DNA of 64,000 nt from Sva-07 sp963728355. GTDB lineage: Bacteria; Actinomycetota; Acidimicrobiia; Acidimicrobiales; Ilumatobacteraceae. The translations under genes and the position numbers were made by a program. The stretch spans positions 124,001 to 188,000 of the forward strand of contig CAVSJQ010000002.1 in the NCBI GenBank assembly GCA_963728355.1. The letters are read 5' to 3'. The first letter of the stretch is position 1. Each line of letters opens with the position of its first letter. A model generated the notes under the pieces. It was not told where the DNA came from. It did no database searches and worked only from the letters and a program-made list of their open reading frames with translations. This document shows, piece after piece, positions 27,254-34,801 of this stretch.

Positions 27254-29466
27254 GTTCGCTCCTCGTTCCCCGGCGTGCCGCCCACCGCCGCACCGCCCAC
27301 CGTCGCACCGCCCACCGTCGCACCGCCCACCGTCGCACCGCCCACCGTCGCACCGCCCACCGTCGCACCGCCCACCGTCGCACTCCCCACCGTCGCACTC
27401 CCCGCCGACGCACTCCCCGCCGACGCACTGCCGGCCGTCCAACTGCCCACCGTCGAACTCCCTGCCGTCGTCGGCGCCGTCGTCAGCGTCGCCGGCGTAC
27501 CCGTCACCAGCGTTGCGTGGCCGCGGTCGCCGTCGACACTCTCGCGCACCGCGGCGGCGACGGCAGCTCCCGACTCGAGCACCGGGGCGACGAGGCCGAT
27601 CCGATCGCGTAGCCTGATGCGCCCGAGCAACACGACGGCCTGGCGGACCAGCGGCGGCCACACCACCATCGCCACGGCACCACCGACAGCCACCGCAACG
27701 GCGTCGAGTACGGCGATCCAGCCGTCGCCGAGCCACATGCCGACCAGCGTCCAGGTCGTCAGCAACGTGACGAGACCCAACAGGATGCGCACCGTTCCCT
27801 TGGTCGCCGTCGATCGAACCAGGCCCGTGCCGACGACCACGACGAACAGCGCCGGAAGGTGGATGAGCGTCACCGTGACCACCAACGAACCGGCAAGGAA
27901 CAGCACGATGGCCGACAGCACCAGCCTGGCGATGGAGACGCGTTCGGGGCGGAGTTGGCGAGCGGTGATCCCCAGCAGCTGCAACCGAGTGGCGAAGTCG
28001 CGATAGGCGGCCATCACCCGCTCACGGCTCGCGGCGTCGGCGCCTGCCAGTCGGCGGGCGACCACTTCGCTGTCGCCGAAGGACACATCGACCCGCCCCG
28101 TCGCCTCGCTGCGTTCCTCACGCGCCGCCGCTCGGAGCATCTCGCGTTCGTCGAGATTGGCGAACTGTGGCGACACCCGCTCGAGTGCATCCGTGATGGC
28201 AGCGGTCAACGCGGCGGCGTCGGCGCGATCGGGTTCGCCGTCGTCGCCGAGTCCGACTCCCTCGTAGTCGGACACCTCGATCGGGTCGCCGAACATGACC
28301 ACCGCTCTACTGCGCGTCTCGACCTTGCTCTCGAACGCCATGCCGATCGGCACGATCACCACGTCCGGCGCCGTCGGCAGCGCTCCGAGCGCAATGCGCG
28401 CCGCGCCCGACTTCACACGGTCGAGTCCTGCCCGATCGCCGGTGGTGCCCTCCGGGAAGATCGCCACCGTGGCACCTCGTGCCAGCTCCCGATGGCAGGC
28501 GTCGAACACCGATGCGTTGTCGCCGGCACGGTCGCCGTCGCCGGTGCGATACACCGGGAGGACGCCGGCCATCGACAGAAACGGGCGGGCAACCACGACC
28601 TTCCAGAGTGCAGCCTTCGCGAGGAACCGTGGCAGGCGCCCCAGCACGCCGGCCACCACCACCGGATCGACGAAGCCGTTGCCGTGGTTGGCGACGATCA
28701 GCACCGGGCGCTGTCGGGGCAGGCGGTGTTTCCAACGCACGTCAACCGAGCGATGGAACGCCAACACCACCCCGCTCGCGAACAGCCCGAGCGTGCGATC
28801 GGTGAAGCGCCGGAACAGGCGAGGCGCCCGGGCCGGGTCTGCGGCGCCGTAGGCGCGGTCGACCCAGGCGAGCGCCATGATGGAGGTCAACGCGTGCCAC
28901 AACCCGTGCGGTTGGAGCCACGACTCGGCGTTGCACGCCGGGGATCCAGGCGTCCCCAACGCCCACACCGAGATCGCGACGACCCCCAGTGCGGCCAACG
29001 GCCACGACCACACGGCGGTCATGCCTCGACGGCGGGCCAGCAACGAGGCGCCGACGATGACCGCGACCGTCACGGCGACGGCGACGTTGGTGGCGCCCGG
29101 AGCGGCCGCCCACAGCGCGGCCGACACGGCCAGCCCCACCGTCAGGCCGACGAGCGAGCCGGCGTCGGCGCGGTCACGCAGCCGTCCGGCGTGCCAGCCG
29201 GCCACGAAGGCGAGCGCGCCGATCAAGGGGACGTCGTGGAGGAACTGGCCGATGTCGGTGTCGGCGCCGTGGTACAGCAGGCTGCCGACACCCTCGGCGA
29301 TCGTGACGGCGGCCAGCGCATGGACCGCTCGCGGCAACCGCGCCCGGTGCACCTCCCACGCCAGCACCAGCCCGACGGCCACGTAGGCGAGCGAACTCCA
29401 GGCGTTGACGTCCTGCTCGAGCAGCCACTCGTCGCGTACCTCGCAGTCGGAGGTGTCGGCATCCAC
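27250..29466 (-). CDS. Fusion of ceramidase-like (CREST) membrane domain and PlsC acyltransferase
   Basis: The 738-residue product has an N-terminal membrane domain of about seven helices (residues 1-215) with LLYHGADTDIGQFLHD and PHGLWHALTSIMALAW, the His/Asp pattern of CREST-superfamily ceramidase/PAQR-type hydrolases. A 1-acylglycerol-3-phosphate acyltransferase domain follows, with NHGNGFVD (His261, Asp266) and AIFPEGTTGDRAG. A further membrane region (about 490-620) and an array of 12 GGATV-like pentapeptides complete it. It could release and re-attach acyl chains on one lipid. Translation starts at GTG, nine bases after the DUF4203 gene, and the stop overlaps the flippase-like gene. I know of no characterised protein with this fusion. 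Confidence 0.8.
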   Translation of the reverse strand: MDADTSDCEVRDEWLLEQDVNAWSSLAYVAVGLVLAWEVHRARLPRAVHALAAVTIAEGVGSLLYHGADTDIGQFLHDVPLIGALAFVAGWHAGRLRDRADAGSLVGLTVGLAVSAALWAAAPGATNVAVAVTVAVIVGASLLARRRGMTAVWSWPLAALGVVAISVWALGTPGSPACNAESWLQPHGLWHALTSIMALAWVDRAYGAADPARAPRLFRRFTDRTLGLFASGVVLAFHRSVDVRWKHRLPRQRPVLIVANHGNGFVDPVVVAGVLGRLPRFLAKAALWKVVVARPFLSMAGVLPVYRTGDGDRAGDNASVFDACHRELARGATVAIFPEGTTGDRAGLDRVKSGAARIALGALPTAPDVVIVPIGMAFESKVETRSRAVVMFGDPIEVSDYEGVGLGDDGEPDRADAAALTAAITDALERVSPQFANLDEREMLRAAAREERSEATGRVDVSFGDSEVVARRLAGADAASRERVMAAYRDFATRLQLLGITARQLRPERVSIARLVLSAIVLFLAGSLVVTVTLIHLPALFVVVVGTGLVRSTATKGTVRILLGLVTLLTTWTLVGMWLGDGWIAVLDAVAVAVGGAVAMVVWPPLVRQAVVLLGRIRLRDRIGLVAPVLESGAAVAAAVRESVDGDRGHATLVTGTPATLTTAPTTAGSSTVGSWTAGSASAGSASAGSATVGSATVGGATVGGATVGGATVGGATVGGATVGGAAVGGTPGNEERT
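27283..27462. repeat. 15-base tandem repeats encoding a GGATV pentapeptide array
   Basis: Twelve consecutive 15-base units, the middle ones identical (CACCGTCGCACCGCC on the plus strand), encode GSSTV, GSWTA, two GSASA, two GSATV, five GGATV and GGAAV in the acyltransferase tail. The in-frame unit length means that copy-number change would lengthen or shorten the tail without frameshift. Confidence 0.9.
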
Positions 29467-29475
29467 CGGCGTCGG

Positions 29476-30126
29476 TCAGCGATCGACGCCGGTGGAACGC
29501 ACGCCGCTCGCCCATGACTGGCGGAGCGACTCACGTCGGCGATCGACGTCGGTGAACTGCGCGATGATCCCCCCGACCACGAGCCCGCCGTAGATCACGA
29601 ACCACCACCAGTCGTCGGCGATGTACTCGGTCGTTTGGCCGATGTCGAAGTCCTCGACGTCGACGGTGCCGAACAGCAACATCAGCCCGGCGACGACCGT
29701 GCTCGCACCGGCCAGGGCGGTGAGCACCGTGAGCAGCACCATCGGCAGGTCCCCGACGATCGCCACGAAGGCCAGCGCCACGGCGAGGACCACGCCGCTC
29801 AGCACGATCACCCACGACCACGTGACGCCGAGGGCCACCATCAAGCTGGTGCCGAGCACGAACCCGATCGCCATCATGCCGATGAGCACCGCGACCTCGT
29901 AGTAGAGGTAGGCGATCGCGCCGAACACGATGGCGAGGCCGATGCCGACGAGCCAGCCGAGGGCGTTGCCGAGGAACCCGGCGTCGCCCGACACGATGCC
30001 GGCGCCGAGCATGAAGCCGGCGAATGCACCCCACACCGGAATGACCAATCGCATCGCCAGGTACCCGCGGAAACAGAAGATCGCTCCCGTCAACACGGCG
30101 ATGACGCCGACCACGATGTCGTTCAT
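29476..30126 (-). CDS. DUF4203 multipass membrane protein
   Basis: The 216-residue protein is almost entirely membrane-embedded: about six or seven helices from MNDIVVGVIAVLTGAIFCFR to VVAGLMLLFG, then an acidic loop (DVEDFDIGQTTEYIADDWWW) and one last helix before a basic tail. Gly-rich helix contacts (GAFAGFMLGAGIVSGDAGF) match the DUF4203 family, whose function is unknown. It is the first gene of an apparent three-gene operon with the CREST-PlsC fusion and the flippase-like protein, so a role in membrane lipid handling is possible. The ATG at 30126 begins the first helix. Confidence 0.75.
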   Translation of the reverse strand: MNDIVVGVIAVLTGAIFCFRGYLAMRLVIPVWGAFAGFMLGAGIVSGDAGFLGNALGWLVGIGLAIVFGAIAYLYYEVAVLIGMMAIGFVLGTSLMVALGVTWSWVIVLSGVVLAVALAFVAIVGDLPMVLLTVLTALAGASTVVAGLMLLFGTVDVEDFDIGQTTEYIADDWWWFVIYGGLVVGGIIAQFTDVDRRRESLRQSWASGVRSTGVDR

Positions 30127-30199
30127 GGCCACACTCTTGCAGGTCGGGCAGAGCGGTTGGACCCTGGCGTGACCATCGTCGCAGTGCGACACTCAGGAC

Positions 30200-30652
30200 A
30201 TGGCTGCTTCGCTCGTCCTGCTCTGCACCGATGGTTCCGAACTCGCGCTGTCCGCGATGCGTCAAGGTCTCGACCTCCTGGCGCCGCCCGCCAGGATCGT
30301 CGTGGTGTCGGTCGCCGCACCGATCGATCCCACGCTCGTCACCGGTACGGGCTTTGCCGGTGGCGTCATGACCTACGACGAGAAGAACGACCTCGTCGCC
30401 GCCCAGCAGTCCGCGGCGCAGTTGCACCTCGACGAGGCGGTCGCCGAACTCGGCATCGCCGATGCCGAGACGATGGTCGTGATGGGCGACGCGGGGCACG
30501 AGATCTGCCGGGTGGCCGAGGAACTCCCGGCGAGCGTGGTCGTGCTCGGCACGCACGGCCACAGCGGCATCAGGCGAGCGATCATGGGTTCCACCTCCGA
30601 TCACGTGGTCCGCCACTGCGTCTGCCCGGTGCTGGTGCAGGGCGCGGGCTGA
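30200..30652 (+). CDS. Universal stress protein (UspA family)
   Basis: The 150-residue protein has a single Usp domain with the ATP-binding signature GTHGHSGIRRAIMGSTSDHV (G-x2-G-x9-G-S), an N-terminal VLLCTDGSELA with the Asp that contacts adenine, and PVLVQG at the end. It should be an ATP-binding, dimeric stress protein in the cytoplasm. It is divergent from the DUF4203 operon across 73 bases. Only one domain is present, in contrast to the double-domain Usp proteins of mycobacteria. Confidence 0.92.
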   Translation: MAASLVLLCTDGSELALSAMRQGLDLLAPPARIVVVSVAAPIDPTLVTGTGFAGGVMTYDEKNDLVAAQQSAAQLHLDEAVAELGIADAETMVVMGDAGHEICRVAEELPASVVVLGTHGHSGIRRAIMGSTSDHVVRHCVCPVLVQGAG

Positions 30653-30701
30653 CGTCGTCGATCGGCGCTTGCCCGCCCGACGGACCGGTCGGTGCGGGCG
30701 C

Positions 30702-31202
30702 TCAGCAGGTGATGTCGAACACGACGGTGCCCGCGTCGAACTCGGCGGTGCCACGGACGCTCGACCCGTCGATCTCGACGTCGTCGACCACCGTCGTGTC
30801 CGCCTCGACGGCAGCGCTGGCGTTGCCGTCGATCACGGTGAACGCGAACGTGCGCTCGTCGAGTGTGGCCGCGATGTCGACGTAGCCTTCGCGGTCGGGC
30901 GGTTCCACCACGCAGGACGAGAAGTCGCCCCCGTCGTCGACCATGCCGTCGACCGCGTACACCTCCCCGGCGACCGAGACCGTGCCGAACGGGGGTGCCG
31001 CCCCGGTGGGCACCGAGGTGGCCGCCAACGCGGGCGAATCGACGGTGGCGCCGGGGACCGATCCGAAGTCCTCGTTCAGGTCGCTGCGCTCGTTGGTCAG
31101 GGCATCGTCGTCGGAGTCGCAGGCGGCGAGACCGCCGGCGAGGACCAGGGGAGCGAGCAGGGCCGCGAACCAGCGGCGGTGGCACGTTCGATCGAGTCGC
31201 AT
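30702..31202 (-). CDS. Putative lipoprotein (166 aa)
   Basis: The start at 31202 gives a short basic n-region (MRLDRTCHRRW), a hydrophobic core and a lipobox LAAC at about residue 29, followed by an acidic linker (DSDDDALTNERSDLNEDFG). The mature part has two cysteines (FSSCVV and the C-terminal DITC) that could form one disulfide, and alternating strands such as RTFAFTVIDGNA. It resembles small mycobacterial lipoproteins of the LpqH (19 kDa) type in size and layout, but I do not claim homology. An upstream in-frame start would bury the signal peptide. Confidence 0.65.
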   Translation of the reverse strand: MRLDRTCHRRWFAALLAPLVLAGGLAACDSDDDALTNERSDLNEDFGSVPGATVDSPALAATSVPTGAAPPFGTVSVAGEVYAVDGMVDDGGDFSSCVVEPPDREGYVDIAATLDERTFAFTVIDGNASAAVEADTTVVDDVEIDGSSVRGTAEFDAGTVVFDITC

Positions 31203-31267
31203 CGCGGTGGGCTGCCCGCCGGTCGACAGTCGCAAACGCGCGCCGTCGGACCACTGGCCGATCTGTA

Positions 31268-31307
31268 GTCGATCGTCTAACATGTCGGCGCATCTGACAC
31301 GATCGAC
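31268..31307. promoter_or_regulatory. Inverted repeat between divergent lipoprotein and sulfatase genes
   Basis: Perfect 9-base arms GTCGATCGT and ACGATCGAC are separated by 22 bases that contain TAACAT, a plausible -10 element. Its placement between divergent genes, about 32 bases before the sulfatase start, suggests a binding site for a regulator of one or both genes. Confidence 0.4.
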
Positions 31308-31328
31308 GCCACGACTGGCGAGACATGC

Positions 31329-31335
31329 GAGGAGA
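31329..31335 (+). promoter_or_regulatory. Ribosome site that fixes the sulfatase start
   Basis: GAGGAGA at 31329-31335 lies inside the codons that would follow the ATG at 31325 but is ideally spaced for the ATG at 31340. The latter also begins the conserved KPNILVIWGDD strand almost at once, as sulfatases do. Confidence 0.7.
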
Positions 31336-31339
31336 ACCC

Positions 31340-32842
31340 ATGCCCAACGGCAAGCCGAACATCCTGGTGATCTGGGGCGACGACATCGGGATCAGCAACC
31401 TGTCGTGCTATAGCGAGGGCCTGATGGGCTACCGCACCCCCAACATCGACCGGATTGCGCAGGAGGGCGTGCGCTTCACCGACTACTACGGCGAGCAGAG
31501 CTGCACCGCCGGGCGAGCCGCCTTCATCACCGGCCAGAACCCGTACCGCACGGGACTCACGAAGGTGGGTTTTCCCGGCGCCGACATCGGCCTGCGCGCC
31601 CCCGATCCGACGATCGCCACCGCCTTGAAGGCGCAGGGTTACGCCACCGGACAGTTCGGCAAGAACCATCTCGGCGACAAGGACGAATTCCTGCCGACGA
31701 TGCACGGCTTCGACGAGTTCTTCGGCAACCTCTACCACCTCAACGCCGAGGAGGAGCCCGAGCAGGACGACTACCCGAGCGAGGACGAGTTCCCGAACTT
31801 CCGCAAGAACTTCGGGCCCCGCGGGGTGATCCATTCGTGGGCCAATGGTGACGGCACGCAGCGCATCGAGGACACGGGTCCGCTCACCCGCGAGCGGATG
31901 AAGACCGTCGACGAGGAGATCCTCCCAGAGGCGCTGCGGTTCATGGGCGACGCCAAGGACAACGACACCCCCTTCTTCGTGTGGTTCAACACCACGCACA
32001 TGCACTTCCGCACCCACATCAAAGACGGCAGCCGCGGCAAGGCGGGGCGCTGGCAGTCCGAGTACCACGACGTGATGTGCGATCACGATGAACTCGTCGG
32101 CCAGATCCTCGACTTCCTCGACGAACACGGCCTCGCCGACGACACGATCGTGATGTACTCGACCGACAACGGGCCGCACCTGAACACGTGGCCCGACGCA
32201 GGCATGACTCCGTTCCGCAACGAGAAGAACTCGAACTGGGAAGGTGCGTACCGGGTGCCGGCGATGGTGCGCTGGCCGGACCACATTCCCGCCGGCGAGG
32301 TGCGCAACGGGATCGTGAGCCACAACGACTGGTTCGTCACGCTGCTCGCCGCGGCCGGCGAGCCGGACATCAAGGAGGAACTGAAGGCAGGCCGCGAGAT
32401 CGATGGCACGACCTACAAGGTCCATCTCGACGGCCACGACCAGCTCGACTACCTCACCGGCGCGACCGACCAGAGCCCCCGACAACACTTCTTCTACGTG
32501 TCCGATGACGGCGATCTGACGGCGCTGCGCTACGACAACTGGAAGATCGTGTTCCTCGAACAGCGCGCCGTCGGCACGCTGCAGGTGTGGGCCGAGCCGT
32601 ACACCGAGCTGCGTGTGCCGAAGATCTTCAACCTGCGCACCGACCCGTACGAGCGTGCCGACATCACGTCGAACACGTACTACGACTGGATGATCGACCG
32701 GGCCTACGTATTGGTTCCAGCGCAGATGTACGTGGCGAACATGCTGAGCACGTTGGCCGAGTTCCCGCCGCGCCAGGAGCCGGCCAGTTTCAGCATCGAC
32801 AGGGTGATGGAGAAGCTGCAGGCCGGCGTCTCCAGCGCGTGA
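31340..32842 (+). CDS. Type I (formylglycine) sulfatase
   Basis: The 500-residue protein has the metal-binding ILVIWGDDIGISN near the N-terminus and the sulfatase signature with Cys55 in SCTAGRAAFITGQNPYRTGL (C-x-A-x-R), which must be converted to formylglycine. GKNHLGD and STDNGPHLNTWPD supply further active-site residues. There is no signal peptide, so it works in the cytoplasm. It would hydrolyse sulfate esters; the large C-terminal part resembles arylsulfatase A-type enzymes. Its stop codon overlaps the start of a formylglycine-generating enzyme gene, so the enzyme and its activator are co-translated. The natural substrate is unknown. Confidence 0.93.
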   Translation: MPNGKPNILVIWGDDIGISNLSCYSEGLMGYRTPNIDRIAQEGVRFTDYYGEQSCTAGRAAFITGQNPYRTGLTKVGFPGADIGLRAPDPTIATALKAQGYATGQFGKNHLGDKDEFLPTMHGFDEFFGNLYHLNAEEEPEQDDYPSEDEFPNFRKNFGPRGVIHSWANGDGTQRIEDTGPLTRERMKTVDEEILPEALRFMGDAKDNDTPFFVWFNTTHMHFRTHIKDGSRGKAGRWQSEYHDVMCDHDELVGQILDFLDEHGLADDTIVMYSTDNGPHLNTWPDAGMTPFRNEKNSNWEGAYRVPAMVRWPDHIPAGEVRNGIVSHNDWFVTLLAAAGEPDIKEELKAGREIDGTTYKVHLDGHDQLDYLTGATDQSPRQHFFYVSDDGDLTALRYDNWKIVFLEQRAVGTLQVWAEPYTELRVPKIFNLRTDPYERADITSNTYYDWMIDRAYVLVPAQMYVANMLSTLAEFPPRQEPASFSIDRVMEKLQAGVSSA

Positions 32843-33753
32843 TCGAACTCCCGGCGGGCACGTTCCGTATGGGCTCCGACGACCACTATGCGGAGGAGGC
32901 CCCGGCACACCGGGTGCACGTCGACGCCTTCTCGATCAGCCCGATGACGGTCACCAACGAACAGTTCGCCGAATTCGTCGCCGCCACCGGGTACGTCACC
33001 GTCGCCGAGCGACCCCTCGACCCGGCCGACTACCCCGGTGCGCCGCCGGAGAACCTCGTCGCGGGGTCGCTGGTGTTCACGATGACACCCGGCCCGGTCG
33101 ACCTGCGCCACCTCAGCCAGTGGTGGACCTGGACGCCAGGCGCGTCGTGGCAACATCCCGAAGGCCCCGGCTCGTCGATCGTGGGCCGCGCCGACCATCC
33201 GGTCGTCCATGTCGCGTCGGAGGACGCCGAGGCGTATGCCGCATGGGCGGGGGAGGAGCTGCCCAGCGAGGCCGAGTGGGAGTACGCGGCACGTGGCGGC
33301 GCCGACGGCCGCGCGTTCGTGTGGGGCGACGAGGCGGTGCCGGACGGAACGTACCTCGCGAACTTCTGGCAGGGTGACTTCCCGTGGCGCAACAGTGAAG
33401 CCGACGGCTTCACCGGCACGGCTCCGGTCGGATCGTTCCCGCCCAACGACTACGGCGTGTACGACATGGCCGGCAACGTCTGGGAGTGGACGACCGACTG
33501 GTACTCGGCCCAGCACGCCGGCGATGCCGACAAGCCCTGCTGCGTCCCGGCGAATCCGCGCGGTCCCGACGTCGAGGCGAGCTACGACCCGAATCAGCCG
33601 CAGTTCCGCATCCCGCGCAAGGTCATCAAGGGTGGCTCGTTCCTGTGCGCCGACAACTACTGTCAGCGCTATCGCCCTGCAGCTCGACGCCCGCAGATGG
33701 TCGACACCGGCATGAGCCACATCGGCTTCCGCACGATCCGACGCCCCCGATGA
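32839..33753 (+). CDS. Formylglycine-generating enzyme (sulfatase-modifying factor)
   Basis: The 304-residue protein spans the FGE-sulfatase domain: IELPAGTFRMGSDDHYAEE at the start, WEYAARGG, YGVYDMAGNVWEWTTDWY in the middle and GGSFLCADNYCQRYRPAAR near the end. Cys270 and Cys275 match the copper-binding cysteine pair (C-x4-C) of aerobic FGE, so it should oxidise the sulfatase Cys55 to formylglycine using O2. It starts at GTG in a GTGA overlap with the sulfatase stop, which couples translation of the pair. It has no signal peptide, consistent with cytoplasmic maturation. Confidence 0.95.
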   Translation: MIELPAGTFRMGSDDHYAEEAPAHRVHVDAFSISPMTVTNEQFAEFVAATGYVTVAERPLDPADYPGAPPENLVAGSLVFTMTPGPVDLRHLSQWWTWTPGASWQHPEGPGSSIVGRADHPVVHVASEDAEAYAAWAGEELPSEAEWEYAARGGADGRAFVWGDEAVPDGTYLANFWQGDFPWRNSEADGFTGTAPVGSFPPNDYGVYDMAGNVWEWTTDWYSAQHAGDADKPCCVPANPRGPDVEASYDPNQPQFRIPRKVIKGGSFLCADNYCQRYRPAARRPQMVDTGMSHIGFRTIRRPR

Positions 33754-33805
33754 CCGCACGTCCCACGCTCCCCACCACCGCCACGTTCGCCACTCCCGCC
33801 CCCAA

Positions 33806-33860
33806 CCCGAAAAATGCGCACGATCGCATCTTCGGCGGGACGATCCGCACACATTTCGGG
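33806..33860 (+). repeat. REP-like palindromic element, copy C
   Basis: This 55-base copy has outer ends CCCGAAAAATGCGCACGATC and CGATCCGCACACATTTCGGG, which are imperfect inverse complements; the flanking CCCCAAC/GGGTTGG extends the stem. It lies between the FGE and HAD genes, 26 bases before the HAD start, so it could lie in the leader of that message. Confidence 0.75.
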
Positions 33861-33886
33861 GGGTTGGTCCGGGTTCCGGGGGTGAC

Positions 33887-34801
33887 ATGACCGGCGACGC
33901 GCTGCCCTCCTGGAACGACGGGCCGACCAAACGGGCGATTCTCGAGTTCGTCGAGGCGGCCCGGGACGTGCCGGTCGATGCGCGCGTCGCCGTGTTCGAC
34001 AACGACGGCACGCTGTGGTGCGAGAAGCCGAACTACCCGCAGCTCGAGTTCCTGCTCGCCGAGTTGGCGCGTGCGGTGGCGGCCGATTCCGCGCTGAGCG
34101 AACGTGCTGAATACCGCGCCCTGATCGAGGGGGACGTCGTCGCCCAGTCGGAGCTCGGGCTCGAGCGGATCGCGGTTGCGTTGATCGAGCTCTGCGCCGG
34201 TATCGAACCCGAGGAGTTCGACGCCAGGGTCCGCACGTTCTTCGCGACCGCGCGTCACGCCGATCGGCGCGTCCCGCTCACCCAGATCCGCTACCAGCCG
34301 ATGCTCGAGCTGCTCGACGAACTGCGCCGCGCCGACTTCGACGTCTTCGTCGTCACCGGCGGCGGCACCGAGTTCGTACGAGCGATCGGCAACGAGTTCT
34401 ACGGCGTACCACCCGAGCGCGTGGTCGGCACGAGGGCCAACTACGACTTCGTCCGCGATCCCGACAGCCGTCCCCGGCTCGTGCGCAACGGCGAGCTGGT
34501 CGCCGCCGACGCCAACGAGGGCGCCGCGAAGGTCATCAACATCCAGCGTGAGCTCGGACGGCGCCCGATCTTCGCGGCCGGCAACTCGCCCGGTGACGCC
34601 GAGATGCTCGACTACGCGATGGCCGCCGACGGGCCGACGATGGCGCTGCTCGTCGACCACGACGACGCCGAGCGCGAGTACCGCTACGAGAGCGTCGCCG
34701 CCACGTTCGAGACCGAGGGCTCGTTCCTCGACACGGCCGCCGCGCACGGCTGGACCGTCGCGAGCATGCGTCACGACTGGGCGACGGTGTTCGCATCGTG
34801 A
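33887..34801 (+). CDS. HAD-superfamily phosphatase, phosphoserine-phosphatase-like
   Basis: The 304-residue protein has all HAD motifs: FDNDGTLW (motif I, nucleophile and acid/base Asp) near residue 38, VVTGGGTEF (motif II), a downstream Lys and AAGNSPGDAEML (motif IV). A helical cap domain occupies about residues 55-140. It would hydrolyse a phosphate ester; the WCEK following motif I is typical of the HAD proteins often found beside sulfatases. It overlaps the next gene (GTGA), so it is translated together with the VPS62-type membrane protein. No signal peptide is seen. The substrate is unknown. Confidence 0.85.
   Translation: MTGDALPSWNDGPTKRAILEFVEAARDVPVDARVAVFDNDGTLWCEKPNYPQLEFLLAELARAVAADSALSERAEYRALIEGDVVAQSELGLERIAVALIELCAGIEPEEFDARVRTFFATARHADRRVPLTQIRYQPMLELLDELRRADFDVFVVTGGGTEFVRAIGNEFYGVPPERVVGTRANYDFVRDPDSRPRLVRNGELVAADANEGAAKVINIQRELGRRPIFAAGNSPGDAEMLDYAMAADGPTMALLVDHDDAEREYRYESVAATFETEGSFLDTAAAHGWTVASMRHDWATVFAS

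Noticed and set aside
27283..27462. CRISPR-like array of short repeats
   Set aside because: The units are contiguous 15-base in-frame repeats with no spacers, no leader and no cas genes.
31202..31283. Longer start for the lipoprotein at 31283
   Set aside because: It would put 27 hydrophilic residues before the signal peptide and would run through the intergenic inverted repeat.
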